DNA from: Candolleomyces eurysporus | Lineage: Eukaryota; Basidiomycota; Agaricomycetes; Agaricales; Psathyrellaceae | Direction: 5' to 3' | NCBI GenBank assembly: GCA_027579435.1 | Contig: JANBPK010000777.1 | Span: 83,815-147,814, forward strand | Length of the DNA stretch: 64,000 nucleotides | Shown here: positions 33,817 through 47,622 of the stretch, piece by piece | Numbering within the stretch: the first letter of the stretch is position 1 | Layout: each line of letters opens with the position of its first letter | Position numbers and translations under genes: made by a program | Notes under the pieces: model-generated | Database searches by the model: none | What the model saw: only the letters and a program-made list of their open reading frames with translations | What the model was told of the DNA's origin: nothing

Positions 33817-36187
33817 GTTTTTCAAAGAGGAGGGGGTCGCAGGTAGTGGGGCGAAGCTTAGTGTCATGATTCGGCGAAGAGGAGCGAAAAAATTAAGCTC
33901 CCCCGACAAGCGATGCAGAGAGTTTTATAGATGAACGACATGCTCGGGCCACGAGGGAGAAGGGTATATCTTTTGAGCGGGCCAAAAGTAGATCTTCCAT
34001 CTTCGATGATGAAACCCTGCCTCCATTGGGACTTTTAGTGATGATGAAACCCTGGACCGCGGCGGTGTCTTTCTACATCCCGTAGTGATGACGGCTTGGC
34101 AAGTTCCTGCGTTCTCCTTATGACGATCGATTCTTGCACTGATCGTCCATCTCTTCACAGCACATCGGCTCATGTGAATCTAGAGGGCTGGTTTTGGGGT
34201 GAGCTTAGACATCCAAGTGGAAGATACCGTCGAGGATAGATACCGGTGCCGAGCGGCGAGAACTTTGACTAGGTCGCTTAGACCCGTTCACGTCGCTCTA
34301 TACACGAAAAGAGACCGTAGTGAAAGGGTGTTTTTCTATTAGCAAGCAAGCGGTCAGAGGCTTACCTTTTTTTACCCCTTCCCTTCAAAGCCTCCAAGCC
34401 GCGGATCGTGAATCCGACGGGCTCACTCTGTAGCGAGCTCGCGACGTATACAGCAATCCTGTCTTATCTCTTCCCGACCTAGATTGGGCCTCCTGGGCCT
34501 CGAAGACGTATGGATCCACTGGGAAGTTCTTGTGAGGGGCGCCCAGAATCGCTTCCCTGCGAACCAATACCAGGGGAAGTACTTCCACCCACAAACCATA
34601 ATTTGGAAAGGAAACAGAAACTTCAAAAGCCTCCGAGCCAACCAAATCATGGGATGAGATTAGAAATTGGTCGGGTGAAGAGAGATGCTCAGATAGTAGA
34701 TGATAGCAATAGCCATTCATCCCCATCCACCCGAGGTCGTGTGACCCGCCATCGATGATATCTGGGACCTACGACGCCATCTACGTGTGGAGTAAACGCA
34801 ATCATCGTCAGCGTATACTCGCAAGTGACGACAAACCAGATAACGGACTGCGGGGAAAGCTGGCTTGTGGGGTTGTGTGACGAATTGCTCGTGAAAGTGT
34901 CTGTCCAAAAGGGTCTGACAGGCAATAGAACGTCCCAAACGTTAACGCCGACCCAAGGCCAAGTACTACGCATTGAGGCCTGAGGCGCTGCAGGAATGAA
35001 ACCCTATGGAAATTACAAGTGCCAGGTTTTTTTCCCATCACACGCCGCATAACTGCTGTATACCAAGCCTTGAACGTTCCTTAATCAGCAGACAGCATAC
35101 TCAGCATGCCTCATGCAGGCGGCAGAAGGGCGCTTCAAGCGAGGGTTCCTGGCCGTAAATGCAGTTTTCTTTCATTGATGAATGAATGTTAATATACGAA
35201 TACATGAACACATGTATGCAGTCCTTGATGGTGGTGTTCTTTCATAACACTGACCAATCTTGAACGACTGTTTGAAGCTAGAAACGTGCCAAGAACGCAT
35301 CGAGGCGAGGCAGGCTCCAGACTCGGACTCAGAAAGCTCATAATTAGAAAGTAATGTAACGTCTTGGACATATGATGATTGCGGGTTAATGTTGAGCATC
35401 ATATACGTACACCAAGCCTTCAAGTTCCTGTTAATAGCAACGGATCTAGCCTGTATGTCATTTATGAGTCATGTCATACCCACTGGCGTTGACGGAAGGC
35501 TGTCAAAACGTTGGAGTCCACGCTCGTTCCATGGAGCGCTCGGAATAGCATGGCATCTCGAAGCTTATCGTACCTTGACAAGTCCAACCCGCTTCCGAAA
35601 GCTCCAGTCCGTGACGAAACCGAGACGTCTGTCGCTGATCATTTTCCTTGTTTAAAAAAAAACAAGACGCCGTGGACCGCTTATCCCTTGATGAGACCCG
35701 CGGGCCCAAGAACAAAATCAGCATCTTACAAGTAGCCGATTCTGCGTTTGGTCTAAGCGCCCAACATTCTCCCTATCGGTCTTGAAAGAAACACCAAACG
35801 GCCTAAAACACAAGAAGACCTAAAAGGAGAGAAGCTCTTGAACAAGTTGATCATCTCCCGAGCATGATCTTCGAGCGAAGGATGGTAGGGATCTACTCAT
35901 CACGAATGTTCAGTGGTAAATTTAAACAAGCGCCTCCTGCCTCGTCTTGAACGCGATCGAGCCTTCAAACGCCGTTATCCTAGTTCAGCGATTAATGCTA
36001 GTGATGGAATTACACTCTAGAAGATCTAATTAGTGTACTCTACATACAGATTACCGTCTATGTACTTTTAATGACATGAGGAGGGGAGGGGAGGAGGATA
36101 TGAGTGAGGATGCCAATACATGATAGTGACGTGTCGACCCAATCGATAGCAAATAGTAAAGCATAGCATAGTGTGATAGAATAACCT
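33817..36187. other. gene-poor region
   Basis: No gene, RNA or repeat family was recognised over about 2.4 kb. Frames at 34385-34726 (minus) and 35503-35724 (minus) are open but without protein-like features. A purine-rich tract (gaggggaggggaggagg) lies near 36080. Confidence 0.4.
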
Positions 36188-36212
36188 TCAATAAGGATAG
36201 CGCCGAGCTGGT

Positions 36213-38678
36213 TTACCAGCTATCAGCCGACGGATTCCTCGCCTGATACGACCTTGTCCTCCTCCCGCCCCTCTCCCTCCTTGCCGAGAACCCTCCACTC
36301 TCATCTGAGGATCCACTGTCCTCAAAATCGTTCCTGAATCTTCTAGGTTGCCGACCAGACCCTTCCGAGTCACGGTCCCAAGGCGCAGGCGACGAGCTCC
36401 TCCTGTCTGGCCTATCCCTCGACTCCCATGGTTTGCCGCCTTCTTGCCTATCCCTCGACCCCCATGGTTTGCTTTCTTGCCTATCCCTCGACTCCCACGG
36501 TTTACCTCCAAACCCTCCACCTCCACCGCGTCTCATAAAGCCCTCCCCACTCTCCCTCCTCCTGCTCATCCCATCATTATCCCTCCACTCCCTCCTCGCG
36601 CCAAACCGATCACTCCTCTGCCTCGACCTATCCCCCCCTCTCCGGTNTCNCCCCCCCACCCCATCTTCTGGATAAACGCAGGCGACACATACGGCGCCTT
36701 CGCAAGCCCCAGCCCATCCACAGTCCACCTCTGCAGCTCCTCACAAATCTTGCCCACATCCATCCTCAACTGCGCCGCCAAACTGCAGTAAAAGCCCAAA
36801 AGCGAACCCATCGTCTCGCTAACAGCACTCTCATCCACCCTGGACAAGTACTCGGTCACGTTCCGCTCGATATCGGGATACACCTCCGGCGCCCTCCTCG
36901 CAACACCACCAGGCCGCCCAGCTCCCCTCGTGGTGCTAGTGGTGAGCGCGGTGCCGGGGCCGGTGCTCAGCACGGTCGTAGCGTTCGCAGCGACCTCGTC
37001 CACGGCCTTCTTGCACTCCTCATGGAAATCCTGCACACTCAGAGGCTTGAGCGGGATATGCGAAAAGTGTCTCCGGATAGCTTCATACTCCCACGGCAAA
37101 AGCACCAGGTCGCCCCGCCCAACCTGGCTCCCACCCCGTCCGGTCCGCCCGACACGGTGAACGTACTGCTCAGCGCTCTTCGGCAGGCCGACCTGGATGA
37201 CGCGCGTGACGCCCGGGTAGTCGACGCCCCGCGCCGACACGTCCGAGGTGATGAGCACGCTCGCGCGTTTGGCGCTCCTGAAATTATTGGCAGCGTTCGT
37301 CCGGGCTTGCATCGTCCTCTTGGAATGCAGCTCGTAAATCTCCGTTCGTGGCGCGGGGAGGGTTTCCTGGCGCGTATCCCACAACAGCGACGCCGTGAAC
37401 TGCGTCATCTTGGTCGTAGGCAAGAACAGGATGACTTTGGACTTGTCGCCGTGCTCGAGCTGGTCTTGCAAGATCAGTCGGAGCATGTGAGGAATCTGGT
37501 CTTTGGCGTGGGGGACGACGGTGTGGTATTGGGGGATGTGGGCGTGCACGGGGGAGGTGTCTTCCGAAACGCAGTTGACGAAGCGGTGATTTTCGGCGAG
37601 GTGGGTGTCCGCGATCTGCCTGATGCCTTCGGAGACGGTGGCGGAGAACAGGAATGTCTGGCGGACCTCCTTGGGAGGGAGGAATTTCATGATGGCTTCG
37701 ATGTCATCCCGGAAACCCATGTCCAACAGGGTATCGGCCTCGTCGAGAACGAGCTATGAGAATGTGTTAGCAGACGCGGTTATAGTGAGAAAAAGTGTGA
37801 CTCACCATCTTGGTGTTCTTGAGGGTCTCAGCAACGCCACTCGACTTGTCGTTCAGGAAATCCCGCAGGCGACCAGGAGTGGCGACAAGGATATCCTTGC
37901 GACCTCTCTGAAAGTCCTTGAGCTGCCTGTACCTGTCGACACCTCCCACGAACAGAGGTGCTTCGAAACCGGGGTGATGACTCGTGAGTTTTTGAGCTTC
38001 GACCGCAATCTGGGAGGCCAACTCTCGTGTTGGGCTGATAACCAGGACACCGACGTTGTCTGTGGCGAACCTCCTCACAGCCGAGTCCTGCAAACGCCTC
38101 CCAGTCGCAGCCGTGCTGGATGACGGGGCCGACGCAACGGCTTCAAGCTCCTTGAGCCTCGCCTCAACAGCTGGCACGAGGAACCCGATTGTTTTGCCCG
38201 TTCCCGTTCTGGCTTTGACGAGCAAGTCGACTGCCTCGGGATGGCCCTCGGCGCGGGAAGCGGTAAGGTTGGGAAGGAGTGGAAGAATTTCTGACTGAAC
38301 GAGTGACATGCGTTCGTAGTTGAAAGGTGAGGTCGTCAATGCCTTGAGAGTCCTGGGGTTCACTTTGCCTTCGAGGCTGGAAAAGAGAGGGACTTCGTCG
38401 GACATGTCTTCGATCTCGACAGGTTTCGTGGCGTGAGCCGTGGCAGACGACCAACGCTGCGTCATCCATAGTGGACGTGGCAGAGCTGGGATTCGGGAAG
38501 CTAGAGGCCCTGTGTCAGTGAGTCTGCTTGGTGCAAATATGAAAAGACGATGCTCACCGAGAACGTGACGGGTCATCAACGACCGCGACAGGGCTGGAAT
38601 GGCTGTGGTGCGGAGGAGACTCGGTCCTGCACGTTGAAAGCCGGCGCGTGCTGCCACTGTCCATAGCGACGAAGACAT
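36213..38678 (-). CDS. mitochondrial DEAD-box RNA helicase (Mss116-type)
   Basis: This is an ATP-dependent RNA chaperone likely to assist splicing, translation or decay of mitochondrial RNA. The chosen start MSSSLWTVAARAGFQRAGP gives an Arg-rich amphipathic presequence; an in-frame ATG at 38717 is an alternative. Core motifs in order: FNYERMSLVQSEILPLL (Q-motif region), VKARTGTGKTIGFLVPA (I), VISPTRELASQIA (Ia), LVATPGRLRDFL (Ib), VLDEADTLLDMG (II), FLFSATVSEGI (III), KVILFLPTTKMTQF, LITSDVSARGVDYPGV (V) and YVHRVGRTGRGG (VI). The C-terminal tail is Arg/Gly-rich with KPW-x-SRDRQ repeats and ends NPSADSW. Ns at 36647 and 36650 beside a C run break the frame just after FIQKMGWG, probably a sequencing fault. 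Divergent from CTP synthase. Confidence 0.87.
36400..36530 (-). repeat. coding minisatellite, KPWxSRDRQ repeats
   Basis: Within the helicase tail a unit of about 36-48 bp, containing cctatccctcgactcccatgg on the plus strand, occurs three times. It encodes GGKPWESRDRQE, SKPWGSRDRQEG and GKPWESRDRPD. Confidence 0.8.
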
Positions 38679-38717
38679 TTTTGGAGAAGATCGTCGCGGT
38701 GGTGGAAGATACGCCAA

Positions 38718-38906
38718 GAAATGCGCGCTGGCAAATCATATATTACGGATAAAAATAGTGGTGTTTGGCGATGTGTGTCGAGAAGCGAGGCAAGTCAGCA
38801 AGGCCAAACAAAACGGAATCTGCTCGCGCCGGCACCGAAATTTGCTTTCCACCGTCGTGCAAACGGTGCATCGCTCGCTCGTTTCCTCGTCGTCCTTCTC
38901 TTCATC
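38718..38906. promoter_or_regulatory. bidirectional promoter, DEAD-box helicase / CTP synthase
   Basis: Between 189 and 228 bp separate the divergent start codons, depending on the helicase start. Control elements of both genes must overlap. Confidence 0.55.
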
Positions 38907-41738
38907 ATGACCAAGTTTATCGTCGTGTCCGGTGGTGTGGTCAGTGGCATTGGGAAGGGCGTCATTGGTGCGATATCCTGCTTATCCCGAGTCACAATCT
39001 AGGTTCTGATGGCCTCCACCGTCCTGCAAACCATCTGTCTCCTTGATACCTCGAAAAAATACCGCATCCTATCATTGGAACATGCAAAGCCTCATCCACT
39101 GGAACCTTGCTCAAGACGACGGGGCTCAAGGTCACCGCTATCAAAATCGATCCCTACATGAACATCGACGCGGGGACGATGCGGCCAACAGAGCACGGTA
39201 CGAGCGCTGATAACGCGTTTTTCCTCTTCAAAACTCATCCGCTGCTTGGGCTGCAGGCGAAGTCTACGTCTTGAACGATGGAGGAGAGGTCGATCTGGAT
39301 TTGGGCAACTACGAGCGATACCTCAACGTCACTCTGTCTCGGGATAATAACATCACGACAGGCAAGATCTACCGCGAGGTCATCGAAAAAGAGGTGCGTC
39401 TATCGATGGCTTTCGTATCTTACAAGCTAAATATTCGTCGCCCTCCTTGACGTCTCATCTCTTAGAGGAGGGGAGATTATCTAGGAAAGACTGTTCAGGT
39501 CTGTGAAGGCTTATCATCCATTCACGAAGGAACGCGTCCTTGAGCTAGATCACGCTCACAGATTGTTCCTCACGTCACCAACGCCATCCAAGACTGGATT
39601 GAGCGCGTTTCAAAGATCCCCGTGGACGAAACGGTCGAGGAACCGGACATTTGCATCGTCGAGGTGAGTCTCCCACTTATCTCCAATTGCTGCTCGCTGT
39701 TAACGACATTGGCTAGCTCGGAGGCACTGTCGGCGATATCGAGTCCGCGCCCTTCGTAGAGGCCATGCGTCAATTCCAATTCCGCGTCGGCCACGACAAC
39801 TTTGCCCTTATCCACGTCTCACTCGTTCCTGATATGCATGGCGAACAAAAAACCAAACCTACCCAGACCACTGTCCACTCCCTTCGAGGCCTCGGTCTCC
39901 TGCCTGACCTCGTGAGTCTTCTNCCCCCCTTTCTCCCCATCACCTGCACTTTCGACGTCACCCACCTGACCGGGGTGCCTGGCTTGCCGACTTACTTGCT
40001 AACTGATTGACTGACATGTATCTCCGACCCCTTGACAGATCGCCTGCCGACTACTAGTCCCTCAACCCCTCAACCCGGCCACCAAGGACAAGATCTCGAT
40101 GTTCTGTCACGTCGCCTCGGAGCAAGTCTTTGGGGTGCACGATGTCTCCTCGGTATACCACGTCCCCTTGCTCCTTCAATCCCAGGGTATCCTCGAGTTC
40201 CTTACGAAACGGCTCAAATTGGATGAGTTGAAGATTTCGAAGGAGATGAAGGAGCAGGGTGCGTCGCTTGGGAAGCGGTGGAGGGAGATGACTGCTGGGT
40301 ACGTTCTTTTGATCCCTTTCTCGCTCCTCCTTCTCTCGAGGAGCAGGGTCCTTGGATGTAGACTGACTGGCGACGTCTATAGTCAGGAACGACTCTTCGA
40401 CACCGTGACCATCGCCCTGGTCGGCAAGTACACCGACTTGAAGGATTCGTACATGTCCGTTACCAAGGCTCTCGAACACTCTGCTTTCAGGATTCACAGA
40501 AAACTGATCATCGAGGTAGCTTGTCTGCGTTTACATGCTGAGGCCACCAAATCTGATACATGAATTAATTAACAGTGGGTCGAATCGTCCGACTTGGAAC
40601 ACGGGACTCAGGAAAACAGTCCCGCCAAGTATCACGACGCTTGGAGAGCCGTTGTCGGGGCTAAGTAAGTCTTCACATTCAGTCGCTCTTTGGATGCTCA
40701 TCACGAGCTTTTGCCTCTTAGTGGTATTCTCGTCCCAGGAGGATTTGGACACCGTGGTACGGAGGGTATGATGCTCGCCATCAAGTACGCTAGGGAGCAG
40801 AAGATTCCTTTCCTTGGTATCTGTCTTGGATTCCAGCTCGCTGTTATTGAATGGGCACGGAACGTTTTAAATATCCCTGGTGTGTATCATCCTTTCGTCA
40901 TTCTCTTCCCCGGCAACACGCTTCTCTCCCTCTTGATGTCCTTCAAGTTTCGACTCGAGCGACTGGCTAACTGACTATGGCATTCTTAGACGCAACGTCA
41001 GGCGAATTCGACCACACCACCGCCCACCCCGTCGTCATCTTCATGCCCGAAATCTCCAAAACCCACATGGGCGGGACCATGCGTCTCGGCCTGCGCCCCA
41101 CCGTCTTCGAACCCGGTACCGACACCTGGTCAAAAGCACGCAAACTGTACGGCGGGGCACCCAAGATCTGGGAGCGGCATCGACACAGGTATGAAGTGAA
41201 CCCGGCGTACGTGAAGCAGCTCGTGGAAAGCGGGTGCGTGTTCGCGGGCAAGGATGAGAAGGGGGAGAGGATGCAAGTCCTAGAGGTCAAAGGTGAATAT
41301 TCGGGTTTAGCCTTTTGCCTTTCNTTTCCCGAATTTTTTTTTCTATCTTTCGGAGGGATGGGTGGCATGATCACTGTCAAGGGTGACGATACAAATTCCT
41401 TATCTCTTGCTCTCGCTGCCTTTTGTGATGCATTGAATTGTTCTGTTTTTGTTTTCTGATGGACTGACTGACTGATCCCTTCGATAGATCACCCCTATTT
41501 CCTTGGCTTCCAAGCCCATCCGGAATTCTGCACGCGACCGTTGAACCCCTCCCCGCCTTTCCTCGGCTTCGTGTCTGCGTCTGCGGGCCCCGAGGTCTTT
41601 GACGAGCAGCTCAAGGCCCAGCTCGAGACGTTCAAGCCGCCGCATCCTGAGAACGCCATGGTGAGTGAGGCGGAGCTGAAGCAGGGGCAGAAGGCGGAGA
41701 ATGAGCATTTGGTGGATAGTGAGGTTGATGAGTCGTGA
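38907..41738 (+). CDS. URA7: CTP synthase
   Basis: This enzyme makes CTP from UTP, ATP and glutamine, the last step of pyrimidine nucleotide synthesis, in the cytosol and in CTPS filaments. It starts [19 protein letters not shown] with the nucleotide loop. The amidoligase domain follows: [78 protein letters not shown]. The glutaminase domain has [36 protein letters not shown], the nucleophile Cys in [43 protein letters not shown] and [10 protein letters not shown] with the catalytic His-Glu. About ten introns keep frame. Ns at 39923 and 41324 fall in introns. The strain keeps a short acidic tail (EVDES). Confidence 0.94.
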
Positions 41739-43032
41739 TCGTTGCTTATCAGATTAGATTCGTAGATCGGGCTTTTCTTGATAACGTCTCTTGTGACGAC
41801 GCCGCTGCCGGTGTCCTTTGTGCTTGATATATGATTATACGTACATTTAATACGAGCGCCCCGAATGCATCTAGTATAGTACTAGCGTAGTTAGTACAAC
41901 TCCACCTCTTGTGTATATCAATCACCTTGTTCAATGGAATAAACATGCCTGGCATTGACATGGGTCACCTGGTCCTCTTTGATGCTGATGAAGCCCTCAG
42001 CCCAGGCCGACGATAAGCACTGTGCTTCTTGTCCAATCCAGCCTCCGAAGGAATCGACCTCCGGCCAAAATGTCGCAAAGTGCAAAGATAGTCGGTAATT
42101 GAGCTCCCCTGTTTAGTGGGTGGGTGGTTTGGCTATGGCTACTCAACGTCGTCGAGCCGCTGGACGGACGCCGAGGCGGCGCTGACAGCTGGCTCCAACG
42201 TCAACAGCACACGGCCCGAAGATTCTCCTCGTGCTGGGGTCTTGTCTTGGTGCGCGGCCTTGGAGTGCCATGGGCTAGGGGGGGGCGGCGATTCCGCTTC
42301 GACCGCGCTATTTCGAATTTCACGGAATACCAACGGAGAGCACATGTGAAGGAACTGGCTAGTAGCCTAGGCCCCCTTTGTGCGATACGTGAACGGCCCG
42401 TTCTCTCGCAGCATTCTCGCCTTTTGTTGTTGTCTTTTTTTTCGTGATCATGTCGGGTTTTTCGCTGGACAAGGGACTCCAGGTCGCCCTCTGCGTGCGC
42501 GGCCGAGTGCGGAGTGGACTCGGTAGGCCCTTATCTAACCGAGCTCGCAAATTGATGCCGGCCACGACCCAAAGGAAAAAAATCCTCCGCTTTCGAGGGA
42601 CGCCCTACCCTGCTCGTTCCGAAAGGTGCTTAAATTTTCCGTCTGGCCCCCAGAGCTGCGCAACAAGGTACGGTCAGAGATAAGGATAGTGGCTGAAGGT
42701 GTGGCTGGCTGATCAAGCTTCGAAACTGCGCAGATAAACATATTCTCCGGTATCCGCCATGCGTGTGGCGTGACGGAATACGCTCTCGGAGGGGGGTCAA
42801 GTGACCTCATATGTCCATTTTTCACCATATTATGAGCGGCCGATCGGACCAAAGAGGCGCCATTCCCGAGACGTTGCCATCTGCTAGAGATAAGGAAAAT
42901 GAAGAAATAGCCGGGGGAGCGACGCGGAGAGGGTTTCTTCAGCTTCCCTCCTCTGCTCTTCTTCGATCTCCTACACCAGTAGCAGCTTAAACCTCTTCAC
43001 CAAGTTACTTTCTACCTTTACCCTTTAACACC
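41739..43032. promoter_or_regulatory. intergenic, CTP synthase 3' flank and GDH promoter
   Basis: No gene was recognised. The last 150 bp before the GDH start are pyrimidine-rich (tctctgctcttcttcgatctcc), typical of strongly expressed basidiomycete genes. A GATA-type element (agataag) occurs near 42676 and again near 42890, which would suit a nitrogen-regulated gene. Confidence 0.45.
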
Positions 43033-44664
<1,632 letters not shown>

Positions 44665-46028
44665 ATTACTCGCTCCGAGTACTCTTTCCTCCCAACCTCC
44701 CCTCGTCTTCTGCCTCTCCACAAACAAACGAATGAATCCTCCGCTGCATACGACCAACGACCGACCGCATTGGCCTCTTTTACCCGGTCCTCTGTGAGCA
44801 CCCTCANCCCCCATTGGCCTGGTCGCTATTCCCTACCCACACTCCGATCTCTCGCTCTCGCCCCCTCCACCACCGCTACTGCCGCTCCTACTTCAGCACT
44901 CGCCTCAATTGTTGGGCTATTTAGCCACCGCAAAAAAAAAGTGTGTCGCTTGAAACTCGACTCATCCTCATCCTCACTGGATGGATATCACACCACCCAC
45001 CCCCTTGGTTGACTCTGATCAAGCGACCGGGGAATGCGCTTACCATACCCACTCACCCTCTGACTGGCGGCATCACACTCATTCATACTCGCTCTATTAG
45101 GGCGAATTTCTCGCTCCACATCAATCAGCCTTGTTGTATGTATACAATCATCGTTATCGCTCTGTACTCTATATGTTGTTGNTTTTTTCTGTTTGTAAAG
45201 GTCTTGTTGCGCATGTGTACAATATTATAATATTCAATCACAATTACAGTTACGATACGATTGCACTGGTTCCTGAACCTTGTTGGATTTCAACGGTTAC
45301 CGATGGCCCTTCACATTGTGGCTAGGATTTGTCGAGAAGGTCTGGAAAAATGTTTGATGAGTTGGGTGCAAAGATCACAACGTTCAAAGCTTGCCATCTG
45401 TTAGTCTTCGACTCCTACCATGGCTAAATACCCGACCTCAGAATCTGTCACCCGACGCGTCTGGTGTCTCCTCATAGCTCATGACAAAAAACCGTGTGGA
45501 GGCTAGTTCAAAGCATCTTCCGACGAGTAACGAAGAAATTCGATATTTTATTTACACATTGCCCAAACAACCCCACCGCACAAATTCAAGAAGCCGATTC
45601 ACCCCACACGTCTCATCGTTGTCGAGGCCAACTCGGACCTTGCATGGTTAATGTCACGATGGCTCAACTTTGCTCTGGCTCTATGTGAGCCGAGGCCCGT
45701 GCAAGGCAAATGGTTGAAATTGTCAAATTGATTGGCGGCGGTATGTAGCCTGAGCGAATTCTAGAGCCGATGCGAATGGGGCGGCCGGGTGAAGCAGGGG
45801 AAAGAAACAATATCTATGCTCGGAGGAGCGGTTTGGACACGGAAGGGAAGACTCAGATGACGAGGGGGGAAGCGGATTATCGCCCCCAATGCCCTGCGGG
45901 CGAAGGATGGGCTAGGGAGACGGGTAGAGCGAACTGAATCAAACACTTTGTCCGATCTTGAACGTCAACGTCGCCCAGACACCATCGGTACTGTGTGCCC
46001 ATCTGGACTCGCAGACTCAGGGTCGTAG
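44665..46028. other. intergenic, GDH 3' flank
   Basis: The stretch holds the GDH 3' UTR, with an A run near 44932 and Ns at 44807 and 45182. Apart from the Crinkler-like fragment at 45420 no gene was recognised. Confidence 0.4.
45420..45570 (+). pseudogene. possible Crinkler-like N-terminal relic
   Basis: An ATG at 45420 opens MAKYPTSESVTRRVWCLLIAH and then DKKPCGG before a stop. The segment VWCLLI..DKK resembles the start of the Crinkler-like gene at 49056 (AWCLLIDRTKK). About 40 bp later gaagaaattcga matches the 3' end of that gene. This may be the ends of a deleted copy, but the match is short. Confidence 0.3.
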
Positions 46029-46525
46029 ATGCGAGGTTGCCTTCCGTGCGTGTCTAGCCCTCGAAACCATGACTATGTGCTCATTTGCGCGATGCGGTAT
46101 GGCAGCAGTCCTTTTGAGTTGCGCTCCCTCTTGAAGAAGGAATCTCACCGCGAGAGAGTAGGATCGCAGGGTGGGCGCAAGGACTCCGCCTCTACTAAGC
46201 CTTCTCGCCCTTCAAGCCATCTCTCGGATTTTTCTGAAAAAAGGGACTGGCAAGATGAAAGTAGCTTCGTGAAGGTGCGTTGCTCCCTTACCTTCGTTTC
46301 GCTTATCCATCGATTTCTATTCCGACTTTTTTTTCTTCTCGCTTCTCGTCCTGTGTCTATGCTTTTGAGCCCTATGCTGCCTTTCTTAATTCACTGACTG
46401 TCTTCGAGGCAGTCAAAGACGATGAGATTGATTTCTTTCATTTCGAGAGACTGGTACAGATGGCAGGGTGGTGGGCAGAGCGGAAGTGTTCGCTCGCGCA
46501 GAGTGGCAGTTGGCTGAAGGCTTGA
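46029..46525 (+). CDS. putative two-exon gene, unrecognised
   Basis: Exon 1 (to 46274) can start at 46029 or at the internal MRYGSSPFELRSLLKKE and runs through KPSRPSSHLSDFSEKRDWQD to ESSFVK. A gtgcgt donor at 46275 and a gag acceptor at 46408 (with ctgac upstream) join it in phase to AVKDDEIDFFHFERLVQMAG and WWAERKCSLAQ. The exon boundary falls inside a smooth acidic-to-hydrophobic stretch, which favours a real gene. I do not recognise the family. Confidence 0.38.
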
Positions 46526-47018
46526 GGAAATGCTTCCTACACATTTTTTTTAACCCTCTCTTTCCCTCAGTCTATGTCACGATATTTTCTCATGGATATC
46601 GAAGATATCAGCGCTTCTCTTCCAGTGGATCTACCAGGTCTTTTCCCTTACTTCAGTGAGGCTTCACAATATTTACACACTCGGCGAATTAATAGCGTAA
46701 TCTATGATTCTTTCTTATGGGTATTCGGTATCCGTAATACATCATAGGCCCCCTCAGGTCAAAAAGCCTCCTCAGCGGTATATGGATACCATTACACATA
46801 AGTACAGTCCAGAGGAAATCCAAACAAAGGATGAGTCATAGGATGAGTTGTTAATGAAGTGACAAGCAGCGTTTTGAGAGTGCCATCTGGGAACACAAAT
46901 GGGACGCTTTCATCGGAAACGTTACACCCACGTAGTGCCTCCCCGGGGAGGGGGGAACGAGGGAAACGCATACGTGAACGCCCGTTCAGCGTCGACCAGT
47001 CAGTTTGTGGCCTGGCAA
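46526..47018. other. intergenic
   Basis: No gene or repeat was recognised. The tract is AT-rich around 46680-46800. Confidence 0.35.
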
Positions 47019-47611
47019 TCAAAATAAGACTAGCGTTGTCACTGCGGAGCCGGTGGCAGCTGCTGCTGCGAGCTGAGCGAAGGAAGTCTGGAGGGGTTTA
47101 AACAAAGCAGCATTGTTCGAGAGTCAGGAATTTGAATGCACTGCGAGTTTGAGATCGAAAAGACATACAGTAGTATCTTGCCCTCGCGGTTGGACAATGT
47201 AGACATTCAAATTCTTAATCTTCAAGTTGTCACGATTGACATCGCGGGCGCTCCAAAACTCCGCGTCGCCAATGGAGAAATCACTTGCACTGGGCATAGC
47301 TGTATAGCCAAGGTAAATCAGCTTTCGTGCCTCAGTCAGGGTACTGGTAACGTAGAAAGTCGAGAAGGAGCAAGGGTGGACTAGCCCACAATCTGAATGC
47401 AGTTAAACAACGACCCGAGTCTCACCTTCAAACGGAGGCCCACGATGGCTCTGGCCCTGTTGGCGGGCGCGAGGGCGCCGACTCTGACGCCCCAGTGGCA
47501 TGGTGACTTGCCGCCGAGGCCGTTCGAACAGGGAAGTGATGGAGAGTGTAGGAATGCGGGCAGGGAACGAAGAATGAGGGTCCAAACCCAGAATATATAC
47601 CTCGAAGACAC
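47019..47611 (-). CDS. putative multi-exon gene, unrecognised
   Basis: The clearest exon (47380-47169) encodes FSTFYVTSTLTEARKLIYLG, YTAMPSASDFSIGDAEFWSA and RDVNRDNLKIKNLNVYIVQP. Its gtatgt donor joins, over an 81-bp intron with a ccag acceptor, the final exon TSFAQLAAAAATGSAVTTLV, stopping at 47019. Upstream, a 45-bp intron (47425-47381) has good gtgag/ctag ends. The frame of the exon before it (47611-47426) is unsettled: phase requires the frame ending RGPPFE, while the frame with CHWGVRVGALAPANRARAIV looks more protein-like, so one base may be wrong or missing. No known domain was recognised. Confidence 0.42.
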
Positions 47612-47622
47612 GAGGTAAACAC

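Noticed and set aside
37022..37759. 245-codon plus-strand frame opposite the DEAD-box gene
   Set aside because: The GC-rich codon bias of the real gene keeps the antisense frame open; the minus strand holds all helicase motifs.
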